From Dehalococcoidia bacterium (lineage in GTDB: Bacteria > Chloroflexota > Dehalococcoidia > Bin125): a stretch of 64,000 nt of DNA. The notes below the pieces were generated by a model. The model saw only the letters and a program-made list of their open reading frames with translations. It did not search any database and was not told where the DNA came from. Location of the stretch: positions 62,001 to 126,000 of the forward strand of contig JAJEJC010000008.1 of assembly GCA_022828105.1 (NCBI GenBank), in the 5' to 3' direction. The translations under genes and the position numbers were made by a program. Shown here one piece after another: positions 62,773-64,000 of this stretch (within the stretch, counting starts at the first letter, position 1; each line of letters starts with the position of its first letter).

Positions 62773-63660
62773 GTGACTGAACCACAACCCGACTGGCGAA
62801 CTCGATTTGCGCGCAGCCGATGGGCCGGCATGCTCGAACTCTGCCGGCCCACGACAGGCGTCTGGCTGTTGGTTTCGTCGGCGCTGATGGTCGTTGCCGC
62901 CACCCATGGCAGCGTGGAGTGGTCGCTGCCGATTCAGTACGGCGTCATGGTCGTCTGCTTCTCGTACTCGGCAGGAATCGTCAACAACATCCTCGACGCA
63001 GAGATCGACGGCCGCAGCAGGCTCTGGCGGCCGATTCCGGCCGGACTGATTACTGCTCGAGCTGCGTTGCCCGGCCTGGTCCTCTGGGTCGCGCTCGGCT
63101 CGACCGTCGGCTTCCTCGCCGATTGGCGGGTTGGCGTGATTGGCCTGGCAATGCTGGCTGCCGCGACCTTGCACAGCTACGCCTGGCGGGGCTCCGTGCT
63201 CGGCTTTGCGACGTTTGCCCTGGTCGGCGTGCTGTTGCCGGTCGGCGCGATCCAGGCAGTCGACACCGCCTTTCCCGACCAACACCTCTACTGGGTGGTG
63301 CCCGTCGGGGCGCTGGCCGGCATGGCGACGTTCTTCATCTACAAGCTGCCGCAGTTCGAGATGGATGACGAGGACGGCGCTCGCTCCATTTTGCACTGGC
63401 TCGGGATCGACATGGCCGTCCCGACTGCTTGGGCGATCGTGACCGCCGCGCTTGCCCTGGCAGCGGCGTCAATCAACATCTCGGGCGGCAACCTGGTCTG
63501 GCTGCTGGGACCGCTGCTCTACTTCATCCTCATGGGCCTGTTCTGCATCTGGATGATGATGCGCGGCGTGACCGAGTCCCGCCTGTTGACTCAGCGGGTC
63601 CTGGTCATGCCCATGCTGCCCGTGTTGATCATCTGTTGGCTCGGCGCGGCTGCGTCGTAG
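62773..63660 (+). CDS. UbiA-family prenyltransferase
   Basis: The 295-residue membrane protein has about eight hydrophobic segments and both Asp-rich UbiA motifs: NNILDAEIDGRSRLWRPIPA near residue 75 and YKLPQFEMDDEDGAR near residue 195. Such enzymes attach prenyl chains to aromatic or other acceptors for quinone, haem or lipid synthesis. Start GTG 62773. The neighbouring DDN-type gene follows 42 bases on. Confidence 0.87.
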   Translation: MTEPQPDWRTRFARSRWAGMLELCRPTTGVWLLVSSALMVVAATHGSVEWSLPIQYGVMVVCFSYSAGIVNNILDAEIDGRSRLWRPIPAGLITARAALPGLVLWVALGSTVGFLADWRVGVIGLAMLAAATLHSYAWRGSVLGFATFALVGVLLPVGAIQAVDTAFPDQHLYWVVPVGALAGMATFFIYKLPQFEMDDEDGARSILHWLGIDMAVPTAWAIVTAALALAAASINISGGNLVWLLGPLLYFILMGLFCIWMMMRGVTESRLLTQRVLVMPMLPVLIICWLGAAAS

Positions 63661-63702
63661 ACTGCGCGTGCATCCACAACCCGTAGCGAAACGAGCAGCA
63701 GC

Positions 63703-64000
63703 ATGTCCGATGTCTTCAGCGTTGACCCGAATCTCCCCGACTGGATCCGCGAGCACACCGAGCAATACCTGGGCTCGGGCGGGGCGGAAGGGCACATGTG
63801 GGATCGTCCCGACGGCTCGGGCGCTATTCCCTGTCTGCTGCTGGCCGCAAAGGGTCGGCGCTCGGGAGAGTGGCGGACGCTGCCGTTGATCTACGGGGAG
63901 TCGGATGGCGCGTATGTGATTGTCGCCAGCAAGGGCGGGGCCAGGAGCCATCCGGCCTGGTACCTCAACCTCGAAGCCAACCCCGAGGTCCAGCTGATGG
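63703..64000 (+). CDS. Deazaflavin-dependent nitroreductase family protein (truncated by window end)
   Basis: The first 99 residues are visible. They carry LLAAKGRRSGEWRTLPLIY and YVIVASKGGARSHPAWYLNL, the F420-binding pattern of the DDN (deazaflavin-dependent nitroreductase) family. The gene runs off the window. The presence of such a protein suggests that the organism makes F420. Start ATG 63703. Confidence 0.9.
   Translation, partial: MSDVFSVDPNLPDWIREHTEQYLGSGGAEGHMWDRPDGSGAIPCLLLAAKGRRSGEWRTLPLIYGESDGAYVIVASKGGARSHPAWYLNLEANPEVQLM

Overview
This 64 kb window is gene-dense, GC-rich bacterial chromosome (about 58 protein genes, one tRNA, no stretch above 300 bases without a gene, no rRNA, CRISPR array or transposase). 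The gene content points to Chloroflexota, most likely a SAR202-like Dehalococcoidia relative. Seven luciferase-like flavin monooxygenases, an F420-type nitroreductase-family protein, two DUF3179 lipoproteins, PAC2, SnoaL-like and DinB genes sit beside ordinary housekeeping genes. This placement is inference from gene content; no marker phylogeny could be run.

Layout. 0.1-6.6 kb: retropepsin-like/DUF5678 pair, two LLM monooxygenases, thiamine pyrophosphokinase, an alkylsulfatase-like metallohydrolase, FmdB and a SodX-like peptidase. 6.7-10.4 kb: CIRCE-controlled groL, pyruvate kinase, glutaredoxin. 10.4-15.3 kb: a minus-strand operon cysD-cysN-tupA-tupB-tupC (sulfate activation plus oxyanion uptake). 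15.5-18.8 kb: MOSC protein, DUF3179 lipoprotein, SnoaL-like protein, Bcp peroxiredoxin. 18.8-22.9 kb: a zinc-binding lipoprotein that carries a whole beta-propeller (AztD-like) inside its histidine-rich loop, orn, and a zinc permease on the other strand. 22.9-26.2 kb: SDR, AhpD-like protein, methyltransferase, PAC2. 26.3-27.2 kb: ferredoxin-thioredoxin reductase with an in-frame TGA, then rpsN. 27.3-31.1 kb: ferric-iron ABC transporter. 31.2-51.7 kb: catabolic region (five LLMs, metallohydrolase, D-2-hydroxyacid dehydrogenases, amidohydrolase, HpcH aldolase, enoyl-CoA hydratases, acyl-CoA dehydrogenase), interrupted at 39.8-42.8 kb by a single-gene DNA methyltransferase/restriction-like system with a 14-G tract. 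51.7-57.1 kb: tRNA-Gly, membrane proteins, an HExxH membrane protease, PBP1A. 57.3-64 kb: gatCA, Lrp/AsnC, aminotransferase, hydrolase, SPFH protein, UbiA-like prenyltransferase and a truncated DDN-family gene.

Most notable points. (1) The FTR gene at 26.3 kb reads CPC-x16-CPC-x8-CH(TGA), and 12 nt after the TGA lies an 8-bp stem with one bulged base and a GGTC loop. This is a textbook bacterial SECIS arrangement and argues for a selenocysteine in the redox-active position. (2) The zinc-binding lipoprotein is split by an AztD-like metallochaperone domain, apparently a donor and an acceptor in one chain. (3) The methyltransferase has a poly-G tract at a composition breakpoint, which suggests phase variation. 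Also of interest are a family of covarying palindromic repeats, ten starts with a -10 box 6-7 nt upstream (leaderless transcripts), and operator-like palindromes at the iron, sulfur and restriction loci.
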